Assembly (NCBI RefSeq): GCF_009857535.1
Contig: NZ_WWCS01000004.1
Location: forward strand, 62,001-126,000
Direction of reading: 5' to 3'
Origin: Duganella margarita
GTDB lineage: Bacteria > Pseudomonadota > Gammaproteobacteria > Burkholderiales > Burkholderiaceae_D
Length of the DNA stretch: 64,000 nucleotides
The translations under genes and the position numbers were made by a program. Numbering within the stretch: position 1 is the first letter of the stretch; each line of letters begins with the position of its first letter. Shown in pieces: positions 8,490-17,248 of the stretch. The notes under the pieces were generated by a model, which did not search any database, was not told the origin of the DNA, and saw nothing but the letters and a program-made list of their open reading frames with translations.

Positions 8490-8592
8490 GCGTCTCGGCG
8501 CCGGCGGGACCGGCAAAGTCTGGCGGTAGGCGCGATGATACCCGCTTCGGACGGCAGGAAACTTATTGAAATATAAAAATTACGGAGCAGGG

Positions 8593-8621
8593 TTGCGGTG
8601 GGGTTGCAAATCGGTGATAAT
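8593..8621 (+). promoter_or_regulatory. Promoter of tRNA-Leu
   Basis: TTGCGG at 8593-8598 and GATAAT at 8616-8621 are separated by exactly 17 bases. The sequence after the -10 box is GC-rich (GCGGGTCGC), as expected of a stringently controlled stable-RNA promoter. The predicted start is near 8628, about 17 bases before the mature tRNA. Confidence 0.75.
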
Positions 8622-8644
8622 GCGGGTCGCATTGCTACACACCT

Positions 8645-8729
8645 GCCTCGGTGGTGGAATTGGTAGACGCAGCGGACTCAAAATCCGCCGCCGCAAGGCG
8701 TGCCGGTTCGATTCCGGCCCGGGGCACCA
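8645..8729 (+). tRNA. tRNA-Leu (anticodon CAA)
   Basis: The 85-nt gene includes its encoded CCA. The acceptor stem GCCTCGG pairs with CCGGGGC (one G-U). The anticodon stem GCGGA/TCCGC encloses the loop CTCAAAA, giving anticodon CAA for UUG codons. A long variable arm identifies a class II tRNA, and the T arm GCCGG/CCGGC has the TTCGATT loop. Confidence 0.97.
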
Positions 8730-8739
8730 GAACATTGAA

Positions 8740-8773
8740 AGCCGCATGTCTTTTCGGACTATGCGGCTTTTTT
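8740..8773 (+). terminator. Intrinsic terminator after tRNA-Leu
   Basis: AGCCGCAT (8740-8747) pairs with ATGCGGCT (8761-8768) across a 13-base loop and is followed by a T run. It begins 11 bases after the tRNA and also lies just past the stop codon of the convergent minus-strand gene. Confidence 0.85.
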
Positions 8774-8783
8774 GTTTCCGGCT

Positions 8784-9224
8784 TTACTTGCATTGAATCT
8801 TTATTGCATGCTGCCCCGCCTTAGCGCCTTTTCGGTAAGTGAACCTGCACTCTTGGACTTCATCCGGCAGGCGGCGAGACAGGGTGATCTGATTGCGCTC
8901 GCCATATGCGCATTGCAACCACTTCCCTTCGGGGAATGCGCCGTCCAGCGCATAGGTGTATGACCACTCGTTCTTCGTGCGCGCCTCCTTGAAGTCCGCT
9001 AGATCCCCCTTCAGTTCAGGTGGTCCATACATCGGTGCAGCCGCATGCAAATACAGCGGTGACGCAACATACGGCACCCAGTCGTCCGGTACCTCGGTAA
9101 CCTCCACAGAGGCGCTGGGAATCAGTTCGGGACACTCCAGCGATTGCAGTGGCGCAGCTTTGAGCATGATTGGTAAGGCGAGTAATACAAGCGGTACTGG
9201 ATACACCCATGTTTTGGTAAGCAT
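8784..9224 (-). CDS. Periplasmic STY0301-type protein, putative Tai2-like immunity
   Basis: The 146-residue product starts with a signal peptide (MLTKTWVYPVPLVLLALPIM, cleavage near AAP). The mature part has three cysteines (CPEL, QCAYG, ECRFTY) and a terminal CK, and resembles the STY0301 family of small periplasmic proteins. It directly follows an amidase-like gene. As I recall, Tai2 immunity proteins of type VI amidase effectors have this location and this partner, so protection against the neighbouring enzyme in the periplasm is the likely role (inference). ATG 9224 is chosen because GGGAG lies five bases upstream; ATG 9236 (overlapping the previous stop as TGATG) and GTG 9239 are alternatives. 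Base composition is more AT-rich than in neighbouring genes. Confidence 0.65.
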   Translation of the reverse strand: MLTKTWVYPVPLVLLALPIMLKAAPLQSLECPELIPSASVEVTEVPDDWVPYVASPLYLHAAAPMYGPPELKGDLADFKEARTKNEWSYTYALDGAFPEGKWLQCAYGERNQITLSRRLPDEVQECRFTYRKGAKAGQHAIKIQCK

Positions 9225-9235
9225 ACTCACTCCCA

Positions 9236-9622
9236 TCACTCGATAACGTAAAACGCATCGGCGTTATCGCTTGCACGAATGTAAACTCCGCTTTTCGTTT
9301 TGCCTCGGCACGGAATGAACCTGGATGATACCTCGGTCTTTTTCTCATGCTTCCATTGATCCATAATCCAGATGCCATTCGGGCCATACCGGAGGAAGAA
9401 GGCAGCGTGATTGCCGTGATTCCTACTGGGATATCGCCCATTCACAAAGGTCGCAATAGCGGTTCCTTTTTTAAGCGTGGTAGCGTCAACGGCATGCTCT
9501 CCTTGTCGCCAAGCGGACGATGCAGGCACTTTCGCGTAGTGCTGGATGAGCGCCACGCATTGATGCGTTCCAACGAGCTCTGTCCCCTCCAGTTCCTCGA
9601 CTTTCGTATAGATATACGGCAC
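9236..9622 (-). CDS. BPSL0067-family protein, putative Tae2-like amidase effector
   Basis: The 128-residue protein has no signal peptide. It shows a candidate Cys-His-Asp triad in papain/NlpC-like order: Cys22 in HQCVALIQ, His72 in GNHAAFF and Asp88 in WIMDQW. This pattern and the overall sequence suit the BPSL0067 family, which I equate with the Tae2 type VI peptidoglycan amidases. It would cut cell-wall peptides of competitors after injection. The start is GTG 9622 with an ideal AAGGAGG six bases upstream. The stop overlaps possible starts of the immunity gene. No type VI secretion gene is in the window, so the secretion machine must be elsewhere if this is right. Confidence 0.7.
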   Translation of the reverse strand: MPYIYTKVEELEGTELVGTHQCVALIQHYAKVPASSAWRQGEHAVDATTLKKGTAIATFVNGRYPSRNHGNHAAFFLRYGPNGIWIMDQWKHEKKTEVSSRFIPCRGKTKSGVYIRASDNADAFYVIE

Positions 9623-9643
9623 TTTGAGCCTCCTTGCTAAGGT

Positions 9644-9661
9644 AGTGAAAGATCTTTCACT
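9644..9661. promoter_or_regulatory. 18-bp perfect palindrome upstream of effector pair
   Basis: AGTGAAAGATCTTTCACT is fully self-complementary with no spacer, which suits a dimeric repressor site better than an RNA hairpin. It lies 22 bases upstream of the GTG start at 9622, at or near the expected promoter of the effector-immunity pair. Confidence 0.55.
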
Positions 9662-9822
9662 CTAACCAAGGCTCTTTGGCCGCATATTGAAGCGCGACAA
9701 GCATCCGCACCATCCACCTATGCAATTCCTGCACAGCCGTTGACGAGCTTGAACGGATTATCAGCAGCCGAGGTTTGACTTACCCTGCTCCCATTGATCA
9801 CTCGGGAAGCACAGAGGCAACC

Positions 9823-10803
9823 ATGCAAGCCATTATCTTTGACAAATTCGGCGCCGCCGACGTCCTGCAAATCGGCGAAGCGCCGGAGCCGGTGCTGCGT
9901 CCCAACGACCTGCTGGTGCGCACCCGCGCCGCCGGCGTCAATCGCGCCGACCTGACGCACCGGCGCGGCGGCTACGGCTGGCCGGACTTCGGCGACTCCA
10001 CCATCATGGGGCTGGAAATCGCCGGCGAAGTCATCGCCGTGGGCGAGAATGTGGAAGGCTATGCGGTGGGCGACCGCGTGATGGGCATTGTCGGCGGCGG
10101 CGCCTATGCCGAGGTGGCGCGCATCGATTACCGCATGGCGATGCCGATTCCCGATGGCCTGGACTATGTGCACGCTGCCGCCATTACCGAGGTATTCGTC
10201 ACCGCGCATGAGGCGCTGATCCATCTCGGTAAGCTGCAACCCGGCGAGACGGTGTTGATTCATGCCGGCGCTGGCGGCGTGGGCGGCGCGGCGGTGCAGC
10301 TGGCGCATGCCACCGGCGCGACGGTGTTCGCCACTGCGCAGGCCAGCGCGCATGAACTTGTGCGCCGCCTCGGCGCCGATCATCCTATCGATTATGTGAA
10401 CGAAGATTTCGCCGAGGTGGTGGATCGGCTGACCGAGCAGCGTGGCGTTGACCTGATCCTCGACTTTATCGGCGCGCCTTATTTTGAGCGCAATGTGAAT
10501 TCGTTGGCGTTCGGCGGCCGGCTGATACAGATCGGCATCATGGGCGGTATCGAGAACGCCAGCATACCACTGGACCGCCTGCTGTACCGCCATCTGCAAA
10601 TCATCGGCACGGTGATGAAGTCGCGCACACAAGAGGTTAAACATGCCATGTCGCGCCGCTTCAAGGAGCGTTGGCTGGCGCACTTCGTCAAAGATGGTTT
10701 GACGCCTGTGATCGACAGTGTCTATCCGCTGGCGCAGGCCGGGGCCGCGCAGCAGCGCATGGAGGATGGCCTCAATGTCGGCAAGATTGTGTTGACTATG
10801 TAG
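9823..10803 (+). CDS. NAD(P)H quinone oxidoreductase, PIG3 family
   Basis: The 326-residue enzyme belongs to the medium-chain dehydrogenase/reductase superfamily and lacks zinc ligands. The PIG3-type markers are NRADLTHRRGGYG near residue 46 and GLEIAGEV near residue 67. The nucleotide-binding Rossmann motif HAGAGGVGGAA is near residue 148. Family members reduce quinones with NADPH. ATG 9823 is preferred because GAGG lies a few bases upstream; the frame extends to a TTG at 9775 without a ribosome site. It stands alone downstream of the effector insert. Confidence 0.85.
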   Translation: MQAIIFDKFGAADVLQIGEAPEPVLRPNDLLVRTRAAGVNRADLTHRRGGYGWPDFGDSTIMGLEIAGEVIAVGENVEGYAVGDRVMGIVGGGAYAEVARIDYRMAMPIPDGLDYVHAAAITEVFVTAHEALIHLGKLQPGETVLIHAGAGGVGGAAVQLAHATGATVFATAQASAHELVRRLGADHPIDYVNEDFAEVVDRLTEQRGVDLILDFIGAPYFERNVNSLAFGGRLIQIGIMGGIENASIPLDRLLYRHLQIIGTVMKSRTQEVKHAMSRRFKERWLAHFVKDGLTPVIDSVYPLAQAGAAQQRMEDGLNVGKIVLTM

Positions 10804-10915
10804 CCACGGGCAGTAACATCTGCTTACGCAGGATACACTTTCCAGGTCAGCCATCGTCGCCGGCTCTCCGTTATATGAACAAGCGCCACTCATGGCGATC
10901 TTCAGGAGAGAAAAA

Positions 10916-11377
10916 ATGGAACATACCGCACGCACCCGCATTCATCCGATGATGGCTTTCGCCGCCGGCTCGGTGGCCTTGGTTAGCCTGGTAGGCGCAG
11001 CGTCCATCGCCGGTCTGCTGCCAACTTCGCACGCGACGAATGCGCCGAACGATGCGCCGATTCCCATCGCGGCAGTAGCGCCTGCACCGGTTGCGGCGCC
11101 AGTGCAAACCGTCGCTCCCGCACCTGAGCCACGCCGCGTGGTAGAACATAAAACCATTGTTCATCATACCTATGCGCCGCAACAGGTTGCACAAGCTCCC
11201 GCCCCTGCCCCAGTGGCGCAGAACAGTGTGGTCGGCATGGGTCTCGGCGCGGTCGTCGGTGGCTTGCTGGGTAACCAGGTAGGCAGCGGCAATGGCCGCA
11301 AGCTGGCGACCATCGCTGGCGCGATCGGCGGCGGTTACGCCGGTAACGAAATCGCCAAGCGCAATCAGCAGCAGTAA
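10916..11377 (+). CDS. Glycine-zipper 2TM-domain envelope protein
   Basis: The 153-residue protein has an N-terminal hydrophobic segment (about 12-35) acting as signal or anchor. A Pro/Ala-rich linker with repeats of the APAP type and the basic stretch RRVVEHKTIVHH follows. The C-terminal glycine zipper (GMGLGAVVGGLLGNQVG, about 108-124, continuing to GGGYAGNE) is the Rick_17kDa/2TM domain found in envelope lipoproteins, but no lipobox cysteine is present here. The start is ATG 10916 with AGGAGAG upstream; an earlier in-frame start at 10892 is unlikely. The role is probably envelope structure or stress; no specific function can be assigned. Confidence 0.8.
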   Translation: MEHTARTRIHPMMAFAAGSVALVSLVGAASIAGLLPTSHATNAPNDAPIPIAAVAPAPVAAPVQTVAPAPEPRRVVEHKTIVHHTYAPQQVAQAPAPAPVAQNSVVGMGLGAVVGGLLGNQVGSGNGRKLATIAGAIGGGYAGNEIAKRNQQQ

Positions 11378-11407
11378 AAAAAATGGCCCGGTGCTCACCG
11401 GGCCATT
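11376..11407 (-). terminator. Intrinsic terminator shared by convergent genes
   Basis: A 12-bp stem AATGGCCCGGTG/CACCGGGCCATT with a two-base loop lies between two convergent genes. On the minus strand it is followed by eight T, so it terminates the VOC-SDR operon well; on the plus strand it has no T run. The A-tract overlaps the stop codon of the glycine-zipper gene. Confidence 0.85.
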
Positions 11408-11410
11408 GCA

Positions 11411-11965
11411 TCATTTGGCTGGATGCTTAGGATTCCACAGCTTGATGCTGGACTTCTTCTCGTAGCCTTTGCCGTTGGGGTAGCCCACCAGCTCCATCTC
11501 CGAGCCCCACGGCGACAGGAAGTGCACCCAGGTTTCGCCTTCGGTGTCGCCGCTGGTCATGGTCATCGGTTCGCCCAGCACCGTGATGCCTTGCGATTTC
11601 AGGTAAGCCACGCCGGCTTTCACGTCGTTGGTATAAAAGGCGATGTGCGAGGCGCCGATGTCTTCGCTCTTCGGCATGACGCTGGCGCCGGCCGGGTTCT
11701 TGTACTCAAACAGCTCGATGTTGGCGCCGGCGCCACAGCGGACCATCGCCAGCGTCAGGCTCTCGGCGCGCGGCGTCATCGGGAACGGGCCGATATGCGT
11801 CACCGCTTCACAGCCGAAGGTGGTGGCCAAAAAAGCCTCGGCCTGTTTCAGGTCCGGCACGTTGATACCGACATGGTCGATACCCGCCGTCTTGATGCCG
11901 GCTGCCTGCGCGGCGCCGCCCAGGTTCAATACGATGGCGGCAAATACCGCAGCTACAAGTTTCAT
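11411..11965 (-). CDS. Exported VOC (glyoxalase-fold) protein
   Basis: The 184-residue protein has a signal peptide (residues 1-21, ending AQAA) followed by one vicinal-oxygen-chelate domain made of two beta-alpha-beta-beta-beta halves. Candidate metal ligands fall in DHVGINVPD, IELFEY, SHIAFYT and EMELVGYP. VOC proteins include glyoxalases, dioxygenases and resistance proteins; the substrate here is unknown, and a periplasmic location is unusual. It is the last gene of a three-gene operon with an SnoaL-like protein (12 bases upstream) and an SDR enzyme. Confidence 0.8.
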   Translation of the reverse strand: MKLVAAVFAAIVLNLGGAAQAAGIKTAGIDHVGINVPDLKQAEAFLATTFGCEAVTHIGPFPMTPRAESLTLAMVRCGAGANIELFEYKNPAGASVMPKSEDIGASHIAFYTNDVKAGVAYLKSQGITVLGEPMTMTSGDTEGETWVHFLSPWGSEMELVGYPNGKGYEKKSSIKLWNPKHPAK

Positions 11966-11977
11966 GATGCGCTTTCT

Positions 11978-12397
11978 TTATTGTTTGTCGATGAAGACGC
12001 GCAGACTCGCAAGCTTGCCGTCCTTGATGGTGAAGATGTCTTCACCGTGGACCTGGTTGGGATTATCCTTCGGCCCATAGCCCCAGGTAACCCGCCCTAA
12101 GCCATGGTTCCAGGCGACCGGCGCCGGCGTGAAGACGAAGCCGGGATGATCCGCCTGCACCCGTTCCAGCAGCCGGCGGATGTCGGCATAGCCGGTGGCC
12201 AGGCCGCCGTAGTCCGCCACCAGCACGTCGGCCGTGTAGACCTGCGGCAGCTTGGCATCCCAATGCGCGGCGTTGCGATCGTTCCAGATGTCGAAGTGGC
12301 GGTTGATAGCCTGCTGCGCAACCGCCACCTCGTCCGTCGCCTGCGCCTGGGCCAGCGATGCGATCAGCATGGCCCCGATAGCGATGAACTTTTTCAT
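11978..12397 (-). CDS. Exported SnoaL/NTF2-like protein
   Basis: The 139-residue protein has a signal peptide (MKKFIAIGAMLIASLAQAQA) and a single alpha+beta cone domain of the NTF2-like superfamily, with the typical helix AINRHFDIWNDRNAAHWDAK and the closing strands VHGEDIFTIKDGKLASLRVF. Such proteins are small enzymes or ligand binders of the SnoaL/DUF4440 type. It is separated by two bases from the SDR gene and 12 bases from the VOC gene, so the three act as a unit. Function is not assignable from sequence. Confidence 0.75.
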   Translation of the reverse strand: MKKFIAIGAMLIASLAQAQATDEVAVAQQAINRHFDIWNDRNAAHWDAKLPQVYTADVLVADYGGLATGYADIRRLLERVQADHPGFVFTPAPVAWNHGLGRVTWGYGPKDNPNQVHGEDIFTIKDGKLASLRVFIDKQ

Positions 12398-12399
12398 GC

Positions 12400-13149
12400 T
12401 TATACCTGTACCATGCCGCCGTCGACAAACAGCTCGATGCCGTTGACGTAGCTGGCCGCGTCGGAGGCCAGGAAGGCGACGGCCTTGCCAATTTCTTCCG
12501 GCTCGCCCAGACGTGCCAGTGGCACTTGCGACGCCAGGAAGTCAAACAGGCCTTGACGCGCTTCGTCCGGCACCAGGCCACCCAGGCCAGGCGTGCGGAT
12601 CGGACCAGGGCTGACGACGTTGACGCGGATGCGGCGTTCTTTCAAATCCATCACCCAAGAACGGGCCAGGTTGCGCACGGCGGCCTTGCTGGCGCTGTAG
12701 ACGCTGAAAGCGGCCGTGCCCTGGATCGAGGTGGTGGAACCGGTCAGGATCACCGAGCCGCCATCCACCAGCAGCGGCAGCGCTTTCTGCACGGTGAACA
12801 GCACGCCGCGCACATTGGTGCCGAAGATGCGGTCGAAGTGTTCTTCGGTGATGGCGCCGAGCGGCATCATGTCGCCGCCGCCGGCGTTGGCGAACAGGAT
12901 GTCCAGTTTGCCGGCGCTCTTGGCGATCTGGGCGTACACGCCATCCAGGTCGGTCAGCGACGAGGCGTCGGCGCGGATGCCGGTGGCGGCGGCGCCGATG
13001 ACGGCGACGGCGGCATCCAGCTCCGCCTGGCGACGGCCGGTGATGAAGACGCGCGCGCCTTGTGCCGCCAGTTCCTGCGCGGTGGCCAGGCCGATACCGG
13101 TAGTGCCGCCGGTGACCAGTGCGATTTTGCCGTTGAGTTGCTTGTTCAT
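12400..13149 (-). CDS. SDR-family NAD(P)-dependent oxidoreductase
   Basis: The 249-residue classical short-chain dehydrogenase has the cofactor motif TGGTTGIG at residues 13-20, NAGGG near 90, a catalytic Ser near 142 in LTGSTTS and the YSASK pair near 155-159. FITGRR after the second strand suggests NADP preference. It is the first gene of the operon and is divergent from a LysR regulator, the usual arrangement for a LysR-controlled oxidoreductase. The substrate is unknown. Confidence 0.9.
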   Translation of the reverse strand: MNKQLNGKIALVTGGTTGIGLATAQELAAQGARVFITGRRQAELDAAVAVIGAAATGIRADASSLTDLDGVYAQIAKSAGKLDILFANAGGGDMMPLGAITEEHFDRIFGTNVRGVLFTVQKALPLLVDGGSVILTGSTTSIQGTAAFSVYSASKAAVRNLARSWVMDLKERRIRVNVVSPGPIRTPGLGGLVPDEARQGLFDFLASQVPLARLGEPEEIGKAVAFLASDAASYVNGIELFVDGGMVQV

Positions 13150-13253
13150 GATTTGCTCCGTTAAGTAAGTTGCGATGGGTGAACTTTAACGCCGCCCGAT
13201 TTATAGATAAACCGTGTAAAATTAAAATCACTATCCATGGACGGGAATAATCA

Positions 13254-14153
13254 ATGAACCAGCTACTGGCGATACGCGCGTTTGCGCGGGTGGTGGAGGC
13301 AGGCAGTTTTACCAAGGCGGCGGATTCGCTGGACATGCCCAACGCCACGCTGAGCAAGCTGGTGCAGGAGCTGGAGGCGCATCTGGCCGTGCGCCTGCTG
13401 CAGCGGACCACGCGCCGGGTAACGGTTACGCCGGAGGGCCAGCTGTACTACGAAAAGACCAGTCTTATCCTGCGCAACCTGGAAGATGTCGACACCTCGT
13501 TCAATGTCGCCCGCAGCAAGCCGCGCGGGCATTTGCGGGTGGACGTCGGCGGTTCGACCGCGTCCGACGTGCTGATCCCGGCGCTGCCGGATTTCATGGC
13601 GCGCTATCCGGATATCCGCATCGACCTGGGCGTGTCGGACCGCGCGGTGGACATGGTCAGCGATAACGTCGACTGCGTGATCCGCGGCGGCGCGCTCGAT
13701 AATTCAACGCTGGTGGCGCGGCCGCTGGGACAGGCGCAGATGGTCACCTGCGCCACGCCGGAATACCTGAAGCAGTACGGCGTGCCGGCCTATCCCGATG
13801 AGCTGAAGAACGGCCACCGGCTGGTGGCCTACGTGCTGGCGCAGAGCGGCCGCGCGATGCCGTTCCGGTTTTTGCGCGATGGCGAAAAGAGCGAAATCAA
13901 GATCGAACACCGCGTCGGCGTCAACGAGAGCAATGGCCACATGGCGGCCGGGCTGGCGGGGCTGGGCATCATCCAGACCTTCGCCTATGCGGCGCGGCCG
14001 GCGCTAACGGATGGCACGCTGGTGGAGATCCTCCAGCCGTGGCGGCCGGCGCCCTACCCGTTCCACGTGGTCTATCCGCAGAACCGCCACGTGCCGCACC
14101 GCCTGCGCGTATTCATCGACTGGCTGGTCGAGACGCTGCCCAACCACCTGTGA
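13254..14153 (+). CDS. LysR-family transcriptional regulator
   Basis: The 299-residue protein has the LysR N-terminal winged helix (residues 1-60, with AFARVVEAGSFTKAADSL and TLSKLVQELEAHL) and a two-lobed effector-binding domain from about residue 90. It belongs to the subgroup close to CrgA/PA-type regulators that often sit next to SDR genes. The 104-base divergent gap with the SDR gene is AT-rich and probably contains the operator, although I could not fix a T-N11-A site with confidence. Its 3' end is 10 bases from the convergent gudD. Confidence 0.9.
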   Translation: MNQLLAIRAFARVVEAGSFTKAADSLDMPNATLSKLVQELEAHLAVRLLQRTTRRVTVTPEGQLYYEKTSLILRNLEDVDTSFNVARSKPRGHLRVDVGGSTASDVLIPALPDFMARYPDIRIDLGVSDRAVDMVSDNVDCVIRGGALDNSTLVARPLGQAQMVTCATPEYLKQYGVPAYPDELKNGHRLVAYVLAQSGRAMPFRFLRDGEKSEIKIEHRVGVNESNGHMAAGLAGLGIIQTFAYAARPALTDGTLVEILQPWRPAPYPFHVVYPQNRHVPHRLRVFIDWLVETLPNHL

Positions 14154-14163
14154 CGCAGACGCC

Positions 14164-15516
14164 TCAGACCATGCTCGGACGATTGGGCGAGTAGATAAAG
14201 CCAGGCACCAGGTAGCGCATCGCCATGGCGTCGTCGCGGGCGGTGGTGGCGACTTTTTTGTACAGCTCATGCGCGGCCTGGATGCGGTCCAGGTCCGGCT
14301 CGATGCCCAGGCCCGGCTTCTGCGGCACCTGCACTGCGCCGCCAACGATTTGCAGCGGCTCACGCGTCAGCCGCTCCTGACCTTCCTGCCAGATCCAGTG
14401 CGTGTCGATCGCCGTGATGTTGCCCGGCGCGGCGGCGGCTGCGTGGGTAAACATTGCCAGCGACACGTCGAAGTGGTTGTTGGAGTGCGAGCCCCACGTC
14501 AGCCCCCACTGTTCGCACAGCTGCGCCAGGCGCACCGATCCCTGCATGGTCCAGAAGTGCGGATCGGCCAGCGGAATATCCACGGCGCCCAGCAGGTGCG
14601 AGTGCGCCATCTGGCGCCAGTCGGTGGCGACCATGTTGGTGGCGGTCGGGATGCCGGTGGCGCGGCGGAATTCGGCCATGATCTCGCGGCCAGAATAACC
14701 GTTCTCCGGCCCGCATGGGTCTTCCGCATAGGCCAGGATGTGGCCCTGCCCCTTGCACAGGTCAATCGCCTCCTTCAATGACCAGGCGCCGTTCGGGTCC
14801 AGCGTCACGCGCGCATCCGGATAGCGCTTCTTGATCGCGGTGACGGCTTCCATTTCTTCCGCGCCGCGCATCACGCCGCCCTTCAGCTTGAAATCCTTGA
14901 AGCCGTATTTGTCCACCGTGGCCTCGGCCAGTTCGACGATCTGAGCCGGCGTCATCGCTTCCTGATGGCGGCGCGCATACCAGCCGCTGGCGCCGTCGCC
15001 GCTCAGGTAAGGCAGGTCGGTGCGGGCACGGTCGCCGATGTAGAACAGGTAGGCCAGCATCGGCACGCTGTCGCGCTGCTGGCCGGAGCCGAGCAGCTCG
15101 CATACCGGCACGCCCAAGTGCTGACCCAGCAAATCGAGCAGCGCCGCTTCCACCGCCGTCACCACGTTATCCAGACGCAGATTGATTTCGTGCGGCTGCT
15201 TCAGCACCGCCGCCTCGGCGTCCGACGTCACCTGATGATGGCCGCCGATGGCGGTGCGGATCGCGTTCAGCGTGCGGTTGTAGCGGCCGATCTGCGTGCC
15301 CACCACCAGCGGCACCGAACGCTCCAGCGCCGCCAGGATGCCGGCGCCGCCCGGCACCTCGCCAATGCCGGTATGGCCGGCGCTATCGGTCAGCAGCACC
15401 AGGTTGCGCGTGAAGTAAGGCGCGTGCGCGCCGCACAGGTTCAGCAGCATGCTGTCGTAGCCCGCCACGGGAATGACCTGCATGGCGGTGATGACTGGGC
15501 TGGTGGATTTATCCAT
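14164..15516 (-). CDS. gudD: Glucarate dehydratase
   Basis: This 450-residue enolase-superfamily enzyme dehydrates D-glucarate (and L-idarate) to 5-keto-4-deoxyglucarate. The length matches E. coli GudD (446). Visible motifs are the N-terminal lid region [15 protein letters not shown], the KxK base in FKLKGG near residue 213, metal ligands in TLDPNGAW and EDPCGPE, the asparagine of TNMVATDW, and the His-Asp catalytic region SHSNNHFD. It lies 25 bases downstream of the GH35-like gene on the same strand, linking uronate or aldarate breakdown to the carbohydrate locus. Confidence 0.9.
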   Translation of the reverse strand: MDKSTSPVITAMQVIPVAGYDSMLLNLCGAHAPYFTRNLVLLTDSAGHTGIGEVPGGAGILAALERSVPLVVGTQIGRYNRTLNAIRTAIGGHHQVTSDAEAAVLKQPHEINLRLDNVVTAVEAALLDLLGQHLGVPVCELLGSGQQRDSVPMLAYLFYIGDRARTDLPYLSGDGASGWYARRHQEAMTPAQIVELAEATVDKYGFKDFKLKGGVMRGAEEMEAVTAIKKRYPDARVTLDPNGAWSLKEAIDLCKGQGHILAYAEDPCGPENGYSGREIMAEFRRATGIPTATNMVATDWRQMAHSHLLGAVDIPLADPHFWTMQGSVRLAQLCEQWGLTWGSHSNNHFDVSLAMFTHAAAAAPGNITAIDTHWIWQEGQERLTREPLQIVGGAVQVPQKPGLGIEPDLDRIQAAHELYKKVATTARDDAMAMRYLVPGFIYSPNRPSMV

Positions 15517-15541
15517 ATTCTCTACTCCAAATAAGTTCGGT

Positions 15542-17173
15542 TCAGCGATAGCGGTACAGCTTTACGCGCTGTATCGTAAACGCATCGCCCGGTAAGCCAA
15601 TGTGGCGGCCCTGGTGCGTCTCGTCGCCGTTCAGCCAGCGGCCTTTGCTGTCCAGGCCCGCGATGGCTTGTTCGATGCCGACCTGCGCGCCGTCCGCGCT
15701 GCCGAAAACAATCGTCAGGCCTTTGCCTGCCACGATAAATTCATCCTCGCCGGTCTGGATCACCAGCCCGCCGCGCGTCTGCACCTCGGTTGGCGTCAGT
15801 TTTTCCCACGGCGCGTTAAAGCTGACCTGCAAGGTGTAGCCGCCCATGCGCACCTGCTGCGGCGCGATGTCCACCTCGCCTTCGTACGACAACGGCGCCT
15901 TGAAGCCGCGCACCTTGCCGCTGCCCTGATAGCGATTGATCGTCGGCGCCAGCTGCTTCAGCACGCGATATGCTTGCGGCAGCGACGACTTGCCGTCCTT
16001 GATATCGTCGATGGCAAACGGCGAGAAGCCGAAGGCGTCATGCTCGCCGATGGCGTAGAAGGCGTCGGCGCCGGCATCGGGCCGCTCGGCGTGATTGGCT
16101 TCGGGGATGAACAGCGGATTGTCCGGGCGCTTGAACTGCCTGGCCCAGTGGATAAAATTGGGGAAGTAGGTGTCGATGGCGATGACGTCCACCGACGGAG
16201 CACCCGGCTTCCACACATCAAACAGATGCGGCAACGGACCGGCGCTCGGATATTCGCCGGGACGCTTGCCCGGCCGGTTCAGCGCCACGTTCACATACAT
16301 CGGCAGCGGATAGACCGCCTTGCCGGCCGCCGTCAGCGCTTCGACAAACTGCGCGTAGTGCCAGGCCTGGAAAATCTCTTCGGTCTCGATGGTGTCACCG
16401 AATACCTCGGCCCAGGTGCCGCTGGCGCGGGCGCCGCGCGTTTCCCATGCGGCTTTCAACGCCGGCTGCAAGCTGTCCTTGTGCGCGGCCATATACGCGG
16501 TGAGCGCGGCTGGCACCGGCGCGCGCCATGCGGCATTGGCGGCGGCGCTGTAGTCGCGCACTTCCGGCAGCATGCCGATTTCATTCTCGACCTGGATCAT
16601 CAGCACGGTGTGCTGGGTGTCGGCCTGCTTCAGGTGCGCCAGCAGCGCGCGGAAGGCGGCCGTATCGGCGGCCAGCGTGGCCGGCGCAAACGGCGTCAGG
16701 ATCTCCTGCGCCACGCCGGCGCGGGTGCGCGCACGCGGGAAGCGCTGCGTGTCGGTCTTCACCCACGCCGGCGCATAGGTCGACATGGAATTCTTCCATG
16801 CGCCAAACCACAGCAGCACCAGCCGCGTGTCGTGCGCGCGCGCCTGTTTTAGCAGGCCGTCCAACACCGTGAAATCAAAGCGTCCTTCGACCGGCTCGAT
16901 CTGGTCCCACTCGACCGGCGCCAGCACGGTATTCAGTTCGGCCGCCTTCAGTGTCGGCCACAGGGTATTCAGGTATTCCAGGCTGGAGGCGGACGAATTA
17001 TGCAGCTCGCCGCCCAGCAGCAAAAACGGTTGGTCGTTGACCATCAGCTGCGTGGCGCTGCCCTGCTTGCGCAGATGCGGCGGCGTGGCGGCGTGCGCCG
17101 CAGTCAGCGCGCAGCCCAGCAGCGCGGCCAGCACCAGACAGGTAGCACGCAATCGGCGTGTCGAGACAATCAT
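15542..17173 (-). CDS. GH35-like beta-galactosidase, exported
   Basis: The 543-residue protein has a signal peptide (residues 1-28, ending AAHA) and a GH35-type TIM barrel with the DUF5597-like C-terminal beta domain common in Caulobacter and Xanthomonas homologues. Conserved blocks are [36 protein letters not shown] (acid/base Glu) and LFIPEANH (probable nucleophile Glu). It should remove beta-galactosyl residues from oligosaccharides in the periplasm. ATG 17173 is preferred because the longer frame to 17236 runs back through the terminator of the receptor gene. AAGGAA precedes this start. Confidence 0.82.
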   Translation of the reverse strand: MIVSTRRLRATCLVLAALLGCALTAAHAATPPHLRKQGSATQLMVNDQPFLLLGGELHNSSASSLEYLNTLWPTLKAAELNTVLAPVEWDQIEPVEGRFDFTVLDGLLKQARAHDTRLVLLWFGAWKNSMSTYAPAWVKTDTQRFPRARTRAGVAQEILTPFAPATLAADTAAFRALLAHLKQADTQHTVLMIQVENEIGMLPEVRDYSAAANAAWRAPVPAALTAYMAAHKDSLQPALKAAWETRGARASGTWAEVFGDTIETEEIFQAWHYAQFVEALTAAGKAVYPLPMYVNVALNRPGKRPGEYPSAGPLPHLFDVWKPGAPSVDVIAIDTYFPNFIHWARQFKRPDNPLFIPEANHAERPDAGADAFYAIGEHDAFGFSPFAIDDIKDGKSSLPQAYRVLKQLAPTINRYQGSGKVRGFKAPLSYEGEVDIAPQQVRMGGYTLQVSFNAPWEKLTPTEVQTRGGLVIQTGEDEFIVAGKGLTIVFGSADGAQVGIEQAIAGLDSKGRWLNGDETHQGRHIGLPGDAFTIQRVKLYRYR

Positions 17174-17183
17174 GACATTCCTT

Positions 17184-17210
17184 AAAAAAAACCGCCCCCG
17201 AAGGGGCGGG
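17184..17210 (-). terminator. Terminator between TonB receptor and GH35 genes
   Basis: On the minus strand CCGCCCC-TTCG-GGGGCGG is followed by eight T (plus-strand A tract 17184-17191). It lies 38 bases after the receptor stop codon and 11 bases before the GH35 start, so it should make the receptor mRNA more abundant than the enzyme mRNA. Confidence 0.85.
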
Positions 17211-17248
17211 CAAAAAGGGCCCCGCTGGAGAACCAAGGGCCCAGACGA

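Noticed and set aside
8645..9640. tRNA-Leu as an integration site with flanking att repeats
   Set aside because: I looked for a second copy of the tRNA 3' end downstream and found none before 9823; no integrase is present.
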